Shown one piece after another: positions 51,501 to 62,699 of a DNA stretch of 64,000 nucleotides (positions are counted from its first letter, which is position 1; each line of letters starts with the position of its first letter). The stretch covers positions 22,034,289 through 22,098,288 of the forward strand of contig NC_019880.2 of the NCBI RefSeq assembly GCF_002234675.1, written 5' to 3'. Source of the DNA: Oryzias latipes. Lineage: Eukaryota; Chordata; Actinopteri; Beloniformes; Adrianichthyidae. Both the position numbers and the translations under genes were made by a program. The notes beneath the pieces were generated by a model. It was not told where the DNA came from, did not search any database, and saw only the letters and a program-made list of their open reading frames with translations.

Positions 51501-54500
51501 TACCACAGTGAGTGTCTCACCATACGGTATGTACCACAGTGACTGTCTCACCATACGGTATGAAACCGCAGTGAGTCTCTCACCATACGATATGTACCGC
51601 AGTGAGTGTCTCACCATACGATATGTACCGTGGTGAGTGTCTCACCAAACGGTGTGTAGCGCAGTGAGTGTCTCACCAAACGGTGTGTATCGTTGTGTGT
51701 GTCTCACCATACGGTGTGTATCGTTGTGTGTGTCTCACCATACGATATGTACCGCAGTGAGTGTCTCACCATACGGTATGTACCGCAGTGAGTGTCTCAC
51801 CATACGGTATGTATCGATGTGTGTCTCACCATACGGTATGTACCGCAGTCGGTGTCTCACCATACGATATGTACCGCAGTGAGTGTCTCACCATACGATA
51901 TGTACCGCAGTGAGTGTCTCACCATACGGTATGTATCGATGTGTGTCTCACCATACGGTATGTACCGCAGTCGGTGTCTCACCATACGATATGTACCGCA
52001 GTGAGTGTCTCACCATACGATATGTACCGCAGTCGGTGTCTCACCATACGATAGTACCGCAGTGAGTGTCTCACCATACGATATGTACCGCAGTGAGTGT
52101 CTCACCATACGATATGTACCGCAGTCGGTGTCTCACCATACGATATGTACCGCAGTGAGTGTCTCACCATATGGTATGTATCGATGTGTGTCTCACCATA
52201 CGGTATGTACCGCAGTCGGTGTCTCACCATACGATATGTACCGCAGTGAGTGTCTCACCATACGATATGTACCGCAGTGAGTGTCTCACCATACGATATG
52301 TACCGCAGTGAGTGTCTCACCATACGATATGTACCGCAGTGAGTGTCTCACCATACGATATGTACCGCAGTGAGTGTCTCACCATACGATATGTACCGCA
52401 GTCGGTGTCTCACCATACGATATGTACCGCAGTGAGTGTCTCACCATACGATATGTACCGCAGTGAGTGTCTCACCATACGATATGTACCGCAGTCGGTG
52501 TCTCACCATACGATAGTACCGCAGTGAGTGTCTCACCATACGATATGTACCGCAGTGAGTGTCTCACCATACGATATGAACCGCAGTGAGTGTCTCACCA
52601 TACGATATGTACCACAGTGAGTGTCTCACCATACGATATGTACCGCAGTGAGTGTCTCACCATACGATATGTACCGCAGTGAGTGTCTCACCATACGATA
52701 TGTACCGCAGTGAGTGTCTCACCATACGATATGTACCGCAGTGAGTGTCTCACCATACGATATGTACCGCAGTGAGTGTCTCACCATACGATATGTACCG
52801 CAGTGAGTGTCTCACCATACGATATGTACCGCAGTGAGTGTCTCACCATACGATATGTACCGCAGTGAGTGTCTCACCATACGATATGTACCGCAGTCGG
52901 TGTCTCACCATACGATATGTACCGCAGTGAGTGTCTCACCATACGATATGTACCGCAGTGAATGTCTCACCATACGATATGTACCGCAGTCGGTGTCTCA
53001 CCATACGATAGTACCGCAGTGAGTGTCTCACCATACGATATGTACCGCAGTGAGTGTCTCACCATACGATATGTACCGCAGTCGGTGTCTCACCATACGA
53101 TATGTACCGCAGTGAGTGTCTCACCATACGATATGTACCGCAGTGAGTGTCTCACCATACGATATGTACCGCAGTGAGTGTCTCACCATACGATATGTAC
53201 CGCAGTGAGTGTCTCACCATACGGTATGTATCGATGTGTGTCTCACCGTATGGTATCTACCGCAGTGTTTGTCTTACCATATAGGATGTATGTCTTAAAA
53301 CGGCCTGTTGCATTTCATCGCAGAGCCTCTGAACCACATTGAAACTAGACGCCCAGACACGTGAATCCCGTTTGATATGAATGCAGATTTAGGGTGGACC
53401 AGTGTCCGTCTGTAAACAAATCCTCAATACCACGATGCTCATTTCCTGCTTCCTGTCTCACGCTGTGTTTCATTTCCTCCCCTACTCACTATCTAGTGCT
53501 TTTGCCATTTTCTAGAGCTGTCCGGATATACAATTACAAAATGCAGTGCTCTAGAAATTTCCCAGAAGTCTCTGTGAAAAACCAGTGTGCATCAATGCTC
53601 ACTAGATTGGCGAATATAGACCACAATGCATTGCGTCAGAACAATTTTCGCCCAAAAAATGTATTTCAATGTTTCTTTTTAAACATCAACGTTTTTATTT
53701 TCAGAAGACAGCGGACTCATAAATAATTGTCGCAAAACGCTGATATCAATTAGATTCTAAGTTTGTGAAATTGATGACATCATATAACTGTTCAAAAAGA
53801 AAAAGAAAAAGCAGTGAGCGTGGCGTCTGAATTGCTTTTAAAATTAGGGGTGGGATTAGATAAGATTGCTTCTTCCTGCTCCTTTTCAAGCAATAACTTA
53901 AGCTCTACTTATACTTTAGTTAATGATCGCTATATTTAATTAAACAAATGTGATTTAAGTGACTCTTTTGTTTTGTTTTCTGTCTTTTTAATCTATGCAT
54001 TTCATCATTTCTGTAATGAGTTTGATAAATATGTGTAAATTCTTTGTTGCTTTGACTGAAATGCTTGATATCAATAAATCAAATCAATCAATCAAATTCA
54101 GGGCTCCGCATAGAGCTGGGGTAAGGGCGGGAATACAGACAGCCTCAGTGTCACCAAGACAGCTTCATCGAGGTTTCTGTACCTAAACATAAAAACGAGT
54201 TTGAAAATGAAACACGCGGCAGGAAAGCACCTACAGGTGCAGCTGAACAGCTCCTGGAAAGCTGCTGTGATACGTGAAGAGCACGAGAAGAGCCAACAGG
54301 TGCAGATGTCAGCATCAACCACTCACAGCTTTACTGACAGCCATCCTCAGGTTGACTTCCCCTCCGAAGCGCCTGGCGATTACCCTGGAGATGGGAACCC
54401 ACGCCATGGGGATCACCTCGATGGGAATTCCTTTCCTCCACTGCTGGCCCAGAGCCTCAGAGTCTTTCCTGGAAAAAAGCAGGGATTTCAAATCTGGACA

Positions 54501-57500
54501 TCTTCCCACCTTTCAGCAGAACCAAACTCTGTTAGAAATACTTCTGCTCTCTTCTCAATACTTCTGCATGAAAATGATGCTCACCTGTAATCAGCAATCA
54601 CAACAAAACTTTTTGCACAGCCGGCGACGATCTTCTCTTGCGTCAGACAACCGCTGTAGCACAGAGACGGCCAGTGAGTTGATGTTTGAATCCAGGGATG
54701 TGCTCTGCACTGAACTCACCCTCCACCTTTGATCAGCGTCAGGTCTGCGTCCACCTCATCCGCCCCGTCGATCGCCACGTCCAGCTGCACAGCAAAAGCA
54801 GAGCGCAGATCAGACTAAGGCTTCCTTCACTAAAGCAGAGGGCTTTCCCCACCAACCTCTGGGTGTCGGTCCAGATCCGACAGCGCCAGGCCGTGCTGCA
54901 GAATCAGCTGCCGGGCCTGCAGGAGGAAGACAACAGCGTTGGACGGGGTAGGCCGCATTGTAACCAATAAAGCGTTACAGCTATTTTTTAAACTTTATTA
55001 ACAAATATTGCACATACAAAATACCAAACATTGATACTCCACGCTATGTGCAAAAGGCAAATGCCAAAAAGACACAATAACAGCTATATAAAACCTATTA
55101 AGCAAAGAATTACAATAAAGGCAAAGGAATCTGAAAAGAGACCATGTTTCAACTGTTCTAACAGCTTTTTGTTAGTGCAGGATTGAATACCATTTACATA
55201 CAGAATCATTTTTTTCTGGAAAACATAAAAAACAGGTTTTGCTATTGGCATATTTACACTTGTGTATGAAATATTGAGCGTTACACGTATGTTCTGCAAG
55301 CATGACAGCTCACTTAGTCTGCAGAAAAAACATGTATGCTAACTTCAACGAGCAGAGATGAAGCCTGCAGCCAGCAGGGAGGAGCTTCTTCCAAGAGGCA
55401 GAAGAAAAAAAGAAGCTTGTTGTGTAATATTTATAAGCGCATGTAACGCGTAGAGCACCCCCCCACCCCCTGTAACTTCTGTTTGCGTCTCTGTAGCGCT
55501 TGGTTTCGGCTGATGGGGCAGTGGAACACGCGTCAGCTTTCAGCAGGATCCAGACAGACCTGCAGAATAAAGCTGCTGGACTCACTGCAGCATCAAAGCT
55601 TAAAAAAAAGGGTCGGTTTGAAGACGGCGCTGATGTTAAACCCTGATGCTAACATGCTACGATCATGCTATGCTAACGAGCTGTTCCGAGTGTCGCCAGA
55701 CTGGGACCACAAACTGGTTTAAAGTGACACAATATTTACACAGAGCGGACTTTAAGACGGGGAGGATGAACTGTATTTTCTAAACACAATAACAGACGTG
55801 AATGAAACTTTATTAGCAACATCTAACATTACAGAGCCGCAGAATTAGGAAAAAGATACATTTTCTTTCAATCTGCTGCCCTTTAGTGAATCTGTCCATG
55901 TTTTATTTTTAAAGATGTGTTCATCCTATTTATAGATTTCTTTAAGGTCATTTTATTTTCTGACAGATTAGAAATCACTTTGAACAGTTGTTTCCATGTT
56001 GTGACGTCCTCTCTGTCTGCACTCCTCCTTGTTTTTAATTGACACCGATAGTTTTTCTGTGTAGTGTAACAATTTGTCCACACACAGCAAAATTGGTTTG
56101 AAGGTTGTAGCTGACAAAAGTGGGAGGACGACACATTTGTTTGAACACCTGAAACAAACTCTGTTCAGAGAGAAGCGTTTCTCTTCATCAGACGCTCCAG
56201 CTGTCTGCAGCTCCCAAAAATGGATCTGCAGACATTTCTACAGCTTTTGTGTTTAGCTGAACTTTGTGCTGGAGCCTACTTTTTAAAGGTGATGTTAAAA
56301 TTAAGTAGTTTTTGTTGAATATATCCCATCATTTGTAATTTTTGTTAAAGAAATTAAAAGGACGGAGAAAAAAAAAAGTGTTATGGAGTGAAAAAAAGAT
56401 TTTATTTTTTTGGCCACATGGCCCAGGTCTAATCTGTGTGTAGAAAAGTCATTTAAATAAACAACCAGAAAACACAGAAGTAGAAGTTAAATAAGAAGAA
56501 ATAGATCTTTTTTTGGGGTGGAGTTATGAAGAAACAAGAAACTATTTTTTGTTCTTTTTATTTATATTTTACATTTGATGTTCAGAGTTTGTAATTAAAT
56601 TTGTAATTTGTTTGGTTCAAACTGTTTTGTTTTGTTGCATTTCTGGCTGCGCTTTAATGTGAGACACGCATCAGGTTGCAGTGTTTTACATTTGTTTCTT
56701 CAGTAACCAGGTAAGTAAACTTAAACTGAAGTGTCACTGGGTAATTAAAAGGAGTCAGAGTAGGAGCAGCAGGTTTGAAGAGCCAGATTCAAACACTTCT
56801 ACAGGAGAAGCTATCTTTAGTGAATTCTTTGCCCAAACCCACAAAGGGTGCAGCATCTGCAGATGATGATCAGCTGAGGTCAGCGTTGAAGGGTGAGAAA
56901 CCATGAGTTCGTGTGGACATTGATTCTGTTTTGCAGTTTCCCCCCCAAAAAAAATCGAGCAGAAAGCAAAGCAGGACTTTGCACTGAAATGTTGCATTTA
57001 GCAAAGATCTGAGAGGTCTGTAGCAACACATGCAAAGAATGTGCTAACTGTCGTAGTGCAACGCGCCAGTTTCCTGATTTCACAAACACAAATGGTCCGA
57101 GTGGAGGAACTTGAGAAAATAAACTCGCAGCAAAAAGAAAAGCGATGAAAGCGGATCACAACAGCACATCCACTCACCTGGAAGGAGGTGGGAACACACA
57201 CAATGTTGAGTTTTTCCTGCATCACTCTCTCCGCTGCAACAGAGACAAAACGGAGGCCACATAAACACTGGACCCATGAACGCCAAGTGGTCAGTTCTGC
57301 TCTTTGACTGCAGTCACAGCTGCTGGAATGGAACCATCACCAGCGGCTGCAAGCAGGCTCCTCCCACTGGACACAGACATGAACAGTTCAACGGCGCTCA
57401 CCCAGTCGGTCCACGGCGTACACAATGGTTGATCCACTGCCCACTCCAACCACCTGGTTGTTCTACAGAAAACAAGGAGGCGTGGTGTCTGAATCCATTC

Positions 57501-58381
57501 AGCTCACAAGATCACAATCCAGTTTGATTTTTAATTTAAATCCCATTCATCAGGTTTCAGTATGATATTCATGTTTCAATAAATGGTAAAGTCACATGAA
57601 CATTTTAAAAACAGAAAAGCTAGTGATTTACAACTGTAATAATGTCTTTCAGACACACATCAAGGCAACATTTAGGAGCAATGTTGGCTGGAAAAGACGC
57701 TTCAAGAAGCTGCAGAGAGTGAAATTTTTCATAAAAACACATTTTATCTATATATAAAAATCTATAATTAACATGAAAGTCCAAGCAAAACAAAAATAAC
57801 ATTGATACTGTTTTTATTGAAATTAAAATAGGTGTTTAGGTTCACCTTTCACCTGAGGGTCGCTTTTCTGGCCCACGGGGGCTCCCGTTCCCGGTCGGAG
57901 GAGCTGACCTCTGACCCCCCACACTTATGGCTAACAACACCGTTAATTCCAGCCTAGACTAACTTCTACACCGCTCATGCCCCTGTTTTCCTTTTCACCC
58001 TAAATGTTTCCTAGCTGCAGCACCATAGTGCGGTTCAAAGCGGGACAAGCCCGCGCAAAGCCGCGCTAAGTCGCTTTAAAGTATTTAGATAATGTTGTAC
58101 TTGCTAACTTTGCCGCGCGCCGGAACTACTAGCTGAACGGCCGTGACGTCGTCTCAAACTCTCCTGCTGCAGGACTCGAACGGACGCGTTCGCTCAGAGG
58201 ACAGCGACTAGGGTACCTGGACGTGGTTGTCCACGGCGGCGTAGGCGGCCAGCTTCTTCGCCTCCTCTGCCATGCCAGCATCAGACTCGCGGGAGCAGCG
58301 CACGTGCCGGTGACTGGAGAGCGCGAGGAGCTTCCGCGAGGGTGGAGCGCAGAGGAGTGGTACGAACCCTGGTAGCCTCAT
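48517..58381 (-). CDS. RPIA: Ribose-5-phosphate isomerase A, 9 exons
   Basis: Interconverts ribose-5-phosphate and ribulose-5-phosphate in the non-oxidative pentose phosphate pathway (cytosolic). Exons (minus): 58381-58217, 57462-57402, 57233-57178, 54916-54857, 54784-54720, 54653-54585, 54468-54327, 48789-48690, 48614-48517. Phases join to exactly 816 bp, 271 aa. Family motifs visible: AEEAKKLA near residue 38, phosphate-binding GVGSGST at 61-67, DGADEVD at 120-126, KGGGGCLTQEK at 133-143 (contains the catalytic Glu and substrate Lys), and the C-terminal GVVETGLF...[10 protein letters not shown]. The first ATG in the open frame of exon 1 was taken as start; the N-terminus is shorter than human RPIA (311 aa, from memory), so an upstream non-ATG or 5' exon cannot be excluded. 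No broken motif is seen. Lies tail-to-head with EIF2AK3 (same strand) and head-to-head with the gene at 58568. Confidence 0.96.
48826..53296. repeat. 4.5-kb minisatellite, 31-bp unit, in RPIA intron 7
   Basis: About 144 head-to-tail units with core TCACCATACGATATGTACC followed by (A/G)CAGTGAGTG. Recurrent variants include GAACC for GTACC, CCCTACG for CCATACG, CGGTGTCTC, a one-base-short GATAGTACC (near 51001, 52050, 52512, 53008) and an AAACGGTGTGTAGCG block (about 50470 and 51640). Because 31 is 1 mod 3, frames close every 31 codons, giving the 60-90 codon [14 protein letters not shown] frames, which are artefacts. Confidence 0.98.
53470..53850. mobile_element. Second, inverted copy of the 25942-type MITE (RPIA intron 7)
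   Basis: CCCAGAAGTCTCTGTGAAAA, CCAGTGTGCATC and GACCACAATGCATTG match the reverse complement of the EIF2AK3 intron 6 element, as does GTGGCGTCTGAATTGCTTTT. The outer ends are decayed. Confidence 0.75.
53851..54098 (+). mobile_element. LINE 3' tail ending in (AATC)n
   Basis: GGGTGGGATTAGATAAGATT, then TTGCTTCTTCCTGCTCCTTT and a T-rich tract, ending AATAAATCAAATCAATCAAT. This layout is typical of the 3' tail of a fish Tx1/Rex-type LINE. No coding part remains. Confidence 0.45.
54917..57177. other. RPIA: RPIA intron 3
   Basis: 2.26 kb between exons 3 and 4, AT-rich. No gene or identified repeat family; 56090-56260 has a short plus frame resembling part of a BED/hAT-type sequence ([14 protein letters not shown]) but too little to assign. 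Confidence 0.45.
57463..58216. other. RPIA: RPIA intron 1
   Basis: 754 bp between exons 1 and 2, AT-rich on the exon 2 side and GC-rich near exon 1. No other feature seen. Confidence 0.5.
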
Positions 58382-58567
58382 GACACCCCCCTCCCGCAAG
58401 CGCAAGAGAGCCTCCCCAAGACGACTACCCCTCGCTGCAGTGGGCAGTGTGCCTCGACGTGGGCGGGGCTAAACGCGTTGGGCTCCGCCCACAGAACGTG
58501 ATTCCATTTCTTCTTCTTCGCTGCAGTCAGATTGTCCATGTGCAGCGACACAACACGGAACTGCAAG
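58382..58567. promoter_or_regulatory. Bidirectional promoter between RPIA and the HMGXB3-like gene
   Basis: Only about 186 bp separate the RPIA start codon (58381, minus) from the start codon of the plus-strand gene (58568). The interval is GC-rich, with a GC box GGGCGGGGC near 58462, an inverted CCGCCC near 58486 and a pyrimidine-rich TTCTTCTTCTTC stretch near 58510, and has no TATA box. Sp1-type sites in a short divergent interval are typical of housekeeping bidirectional promoters. Start sites are not determined. Confidence 0.6.
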
Positions 58568-61500
58568 ATGGAGGTACGCATCAACAAACAAACGGGCATT
58601 CATGACAATAAGACACATTTTCGCCTCACGGATGAGGCTGTTATTTGTATTTTTGCTTTTTTCTGTCGTAATATCCACGTAGTTCAGGTTTCACACGGAA
58701 CTACAAGTTAGAATTGCGGCTCTACTCCTCGGGACTTTCGTAATCATCATGATGATGTTCAACTTTTTTGTGTCTTCCAATCAATGTAGGTGAAACTTTC
58801 CGGTTTTTTCCACCTGTATTTTTCCTCTCTTTACAGAGACACGTTACAGTCTTATTGGGCAATGAAAAACCAACGCCGAAAACCCTAAACGGTTCTTCCC
58901 ACTGTCCGTTCTGCCGCTACAAGGGCGCAGAGCATGCTGTGAGACACCACATGGAAAACCATTCGTCCGTCAAACACAAAGGTACAGTCTGGGTTCTGAA
59001 TGGAAACTGTCAGTCACAAGTCACAAGTCATGAAGTATGTTCTTCCCATCATTCCTCTTTTAGGATTCACAGTCATCAAGTGTGGTTTAGGTTGCCGGAC
59101 TGCGTCACACTTTCACTGTTGCCATTGTCCGGCAACATTGGTCAACAGGTCACAGTTTTTCAAACATTTGGGAGCGCACCACGTAGGAAATCCTCCATGG
59201 CTGCTAGAGGTCAAACCAGAGCCCCCACCGCAGCTCCCACTGGCCCCACCACAACTCCCAGAGCCCTCATCGCAGCCCCCACTGGCCCCACCACAGCTCC
59301 CAGAGCCTTCATCGCAGCCCCCACTGGCCCCACCACAACTCCCAGAGCCCTCATCGCAGCCCCCACTGGCCCCACCACAACTCCCAGAGCCCTCATCGCA
59401 GCCCCCACTGGCCCCATCACAGCTCCCGCTGGCCCCACCGCAGATCCCACTGTCCCTATCACAGCTCCCAGACCCCTCCTCGCAGTCCCCGCTGGCCCCA
59501 TCGCAGTCCCCGCTGGCCCCATCGCAGCTCCCAGAGCCCCCATCGCAGTCCCCACTGTCCCCACCTCAGCCCCCATTGCAGCAACCAGCACAGCTTCTAT
59601 GGCAGCAAACCCCGGCCCCACCACATCCCTCAGAGCGCCCCCAGCAGCAAAAAAACCCAAAGGAAATGTGTCGGACGCAGACAATTCTTTGTCATCTCTG
59701 CGGTTTGAATTTAAAAAAAAAAAACTTCAAAACACACTGCAAGAGGAAGCACAAGCAGTATTTTGAGACAGTTTCCATGGAAAGATTTCTATCCAGCCAG
59801 TGTGTGGATGAAAAAAATGGCGTGTTTGCTGTTCAGGAATCCTTCTGTGGTTCAGCAAAGCCTGTGCATGTTGTGAAGAAATTCTGGGGGGCGAGTCCCG
59901 TCACTGTGTGTGAGGTGGACCAGTGCCGGCTCAACGGGGACTTTGCCCACACAAGTGGGATGCCGCCCTACGAATGCCACCACGTCAGATCTCTACTGTA
60001 CTGCCCACGAGCCGACAACCAGCATGTCACTCTATCTGAGGAGGCATTGGAGACGATGGTAGAGCAGAAATGGTTTGGGGAAGAGCAGAAGGCCAGTCTG
60101 TTGCAATGTAAAAGGAAGGCAGATGCGGAGGAGGTGCCCCTTTCTGTGCAGCTGACTGTGGGCGGCCCACCATCCAAAATCCATATCTCTGTCTATGAGC
60201 CAGAAATCACATGTGATAGTCGTGTGGGCCGATTGATAGTTGCGTATGACAGAAAACAGAACAGCTGGCATTGTTCGTGCTCAATAGTAACACAGTCCTG
60301 CAACCATAAAGCCATTGCGAAGTGGCACCTCTTTGTCACAAATGGGGAGTTGTTTCAGAAAGCGTCGGTTACGGAAGCTGAGTCACCTGACCCGCCCCAG
60401 GACGCCGGAGAAGATTCAAGCCCCCGCACATTCAGTTGCCCTCCATATGACGAGTCCACTCTCAAAATGCTGAACTACCTTTTGAAGTACAAAAAGCTTC
60501 CAGGAGAACTCCCCAAGGCTCTCATTGAGCAGTCCAAAAATGGGAGAACACAGGACAGCTTTCCGAAATGCCTAATCCCAGCAGAAACGACATGTGTGGA
60601 GTGTGAGTACCCACTTGGTGGGCAACAAATAATAACCTCCGAAGCCAGGATCCTGACCAGCACAGGTGTGGTTGAAGGTTAGTACAGGTCCAACCATCAC
60701 CATCTTGGGTGTGTTTCTTGAGTCACACAAATGATTATGTAATCAATTTGGAATGACATATAACCAACAACAATGGTTTATTGTTGTTTTTAGGCATATC
60801 AACATACAGGAAGTCATGCCTCAAGTGTGGCATGATATATCGATACCAGGAGTGGGAGGACGGCGTCCACAATTTTGACGACCATCTCATCTTGTCTCTG
60901 CACCTGTGCCTCGTGATAAGAAATGCTTTACAGGTGAGATTTGGAACGTTTGCAGGCTTTAATCAAACTGTTCTGATATCTAATTGTGACATTTCTCCTG
61001 TTCAGACGCACACGGCCGTCAGTGAAGTCATAGACGTCATCCAGACCACAGACAGGCTGTCCTTTCCCAACACAGAGAGGATACTTCAGGCATATCTTCA
61101 CTTCGAGGCCCTCACTAAACACGACTACACGTTCGCGTGCGTATCATGTGGGTACAGTCCAGCTGTCGTTGTAATGGATCTTCACAAAAAAGGTGTCTTG
61201 GGTGTTCCAGGTGAGTTAAATGAGCTGTTGAGTGGTGGTGCGGCACGTTGTCACGTTACCATGACAAGGCGCCGCACCACGTAACAAATAGTCCGCTTAT
61301 AGTCCGCTTTGAAAAGCAATCCGATTCGGGGGAAAAAAAACAAGAAGTAATGACTTAAAACTGGTTAATATTTATTTATTTTATAAGTGACCATGGTATA
61401 AGCGGGTTAATGACCTTTGAAGTGTGCGCTATCACTTTTTAGCACACCTCGCGGAAGCAACCGTCTGACGCAAACGACGTGCGTTAAAAAGTGATAATGC

Positions 61501-61914
61501 ACACTTTGTTGGCCATTAACCCTCACTAATTTGACACCCTTAATTTTTTTTTTGGTCAATGTTTTTCGGTGAGTCTCATAGTTAGAATTTAGATGTAAAC
61601 TACTAACTGTTGCTTTAACAGTGAGTGAAATCCAAATCCAAACCCCAGATGAGTATGACTTCTGGAATGCTGTGGCCAGAGAGATGCTAAGTCGTGGTTT
61701 TAACCCAGGTAAGCCATGTTTAAACACACCACAAAGTGTCATGTTTTCTGCACTTTTGGGGCTAAAAGTGGATCAATGACTGCTAATACTCATCCCACTC
61801 AATCCCACAGTTGGTAGGAAGAACCCTTTCGTTGGGCCCCCAAGCCATCATCACTGGTCAGCATGGACCGGCCCACACACCGGACAGTCAAATTCAGTCT
61901 TGAACAATAAATAA
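58568..61914 (+). CDS. HMGXB3-like, KDZ-transposase-associated cysteine-cluster protein (7 exons, C-terminally truncated)
   Basis: Exons: 58568-58573, 58837-58981, 59064-60677, 60794-60933, 61006-61210, 61622-61708, 61811-61914; all borders AG/GT and phases join to 2301 bp, 766 aa. Two C2H2-type fingers (C25/C28...H40/H44; C69/C72...H85/H89) are followed by a proline-rich segment (about residues 100-215) built on a 42-bp tandem repeat, a third C2H2-like CHLC...HCKRKH, and near residues 453-465 a SWIM-like CSC-x6-CNH cluster. Exon 4 has SCLKCGMIYRYQEWEDG, exon 5 a FACVSCGY cluster. From memory this architecture matches fish HMGXB3-like proteins and Pfam CxC clusters linked to KDZ (Kyakuja-Dileera-Zisupton) transposases; function is unknown and none is asserted. 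The two-codon first exon rests only on phase and splice signals. Full-length relatives continue well past this stop; see the decayed tail at 62060. Divergent from RPIA. Confidence 0.75.
59225..59600 (+). repeat. 42-bp proline-rich coding tandem repeat
   Basis: About four near-identical 42-bp units (14 residues each, PQLPEPSSQPPLAP) followed by shorter degenerate ones, inside exon 3 of the HMGXB3-like gene. The period is a multiple of three, so other frames, including the antisense, also stay open across it. Confidence 0.85.
61399..61531. mobile_element. Fold-back MITE in intron 5 of the HMGXB3-like gene
   Basis: GGGTTAATGACCTTTGAAGT ... TATCACTTTTTAGCACAC pairs with the reverse complement of ...GCGTTAAAAAGTGATAATGC...GGCCATTAACCCTC. 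Almost the entire 130 bp is two inverted arms around a short GC-rich loop. Confidence 0.8.
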
Positions 61915-61925
61915 GAAAAAATAAA
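61906..61925 (+). terminator. AATAAA signals at the end of the HMGXB3-like gene
   Basis: Two AATAAA hexamers (61906-61911, overlapping the stop codon, and 61920-61925) lie at the end of the last exon and could terminate a short transcript. Cleavage site not shown. Confidence 0.35.
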
Positions 61926-62059
61926 ATGGGGCCAAAAGAAGAGAAAGAGGAACTTTTGAACTTAACGGTGAATTAATCTATGAAACATCCACCTGCTGAC
62001 CCAAAATGATTAGGATGAATTGACCAGATTCTTAACAATAATTGCTCTTGTCTCTTCAG

Positions 62060-62640
62060 GTGCAGGAAGTGAGGGCGTGTTGTAAAAGGTGAGTAAAAAT
62101 GTCCACATAATATTTTTCATGGAATGTTTTTTTGATCTACTGAAGACACTGATATAGACATTAGTTTTGTGGTCTGTTGTCTTACAGATGGCTGAGCTGT
62201 AGTCACTTGTCCATGTGGAGTTGTGTTTCAAAATAAAGTTCAACCTTAGAGCGGAGAGTCCACGGGATTTTGTCGACGTATTGCTGTCGTGGAAGCCCTT
62301 CCCTAATGTTGCGGTGTATGACTGTGCACGGGGACTGGTATTGCGTGCTAACCGCAGGCAGCAGCCAGGAGTCCTTGGACCTTTTCTTGGATTCAACACC
62401 ACAGATCATCCAGCAGGTCTCAGAGGCCCAGGTCGTTGTAAACACGCCGTGGCCGAGAAGTTCCAAGATGCCAGCTGACGAAGCAAGTCGCCCACTCGCT
62501 GGATCCTCTCAGCATCCGGCCTGAAATGACGTGATCCATCAACAGCAACGACGGAACAGGCGTTCCAAGAATCGTGTTAACGGCCAGCGTGAGGAGTTGC
62601 TGTTCTCCGGAACGGGGATACGTGCCTTCAGACGAGACTG
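62060..62640 (+). pseudogene. Decayed C-terminal continuation of the HMGXB3-like gene
   Basis: After the stop at 61914 the sequence still reads as the next part of the same family. A block following the AG near 62187 reads AVVTCPCGVVF, but the residue before it, where a Trp is expected, is a TGA. A one-base shift near 62230 then opens the frame FNLRAESPRDFVDVLLSWK..., and another shift near 62390 leads to STPQIIQQVSEAQVVVNTPW and a GSSQH motif ending at 62524. A further weak match (NGQREELLF) lies near 62580. At least one nonsense change and two frameshifts are visible. The family assignment rests on remembered homologues; the disablements are seen directly. Confidence 0.6.
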
Positions 62641-62699
62641 CAGGAAAGCAGAGAGGATATTGAAGGACAGACTCCCCAATATCCCACAATCCTCTTAGG

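Noticed and set aside
50492..53177. Repeated [14 protein letters not shown] frames of 60-91 codons
   Set aside because: Direct consequence of the 31-bp unit (31 codons per 93 bp), not genes.
48826..53296. Regular 31-bp repeats superficially like a CRISPR array
   Set aside because: There are no unique spacers between repeats, the units abut directly, and the array lies in an intron of a vertebrate gene.
59211..59684. Antisense 157-codon Ala/Gly/Val-rich frame
   Set aside because: Created by the 42-bp repeat in the sense exon; no independent support.
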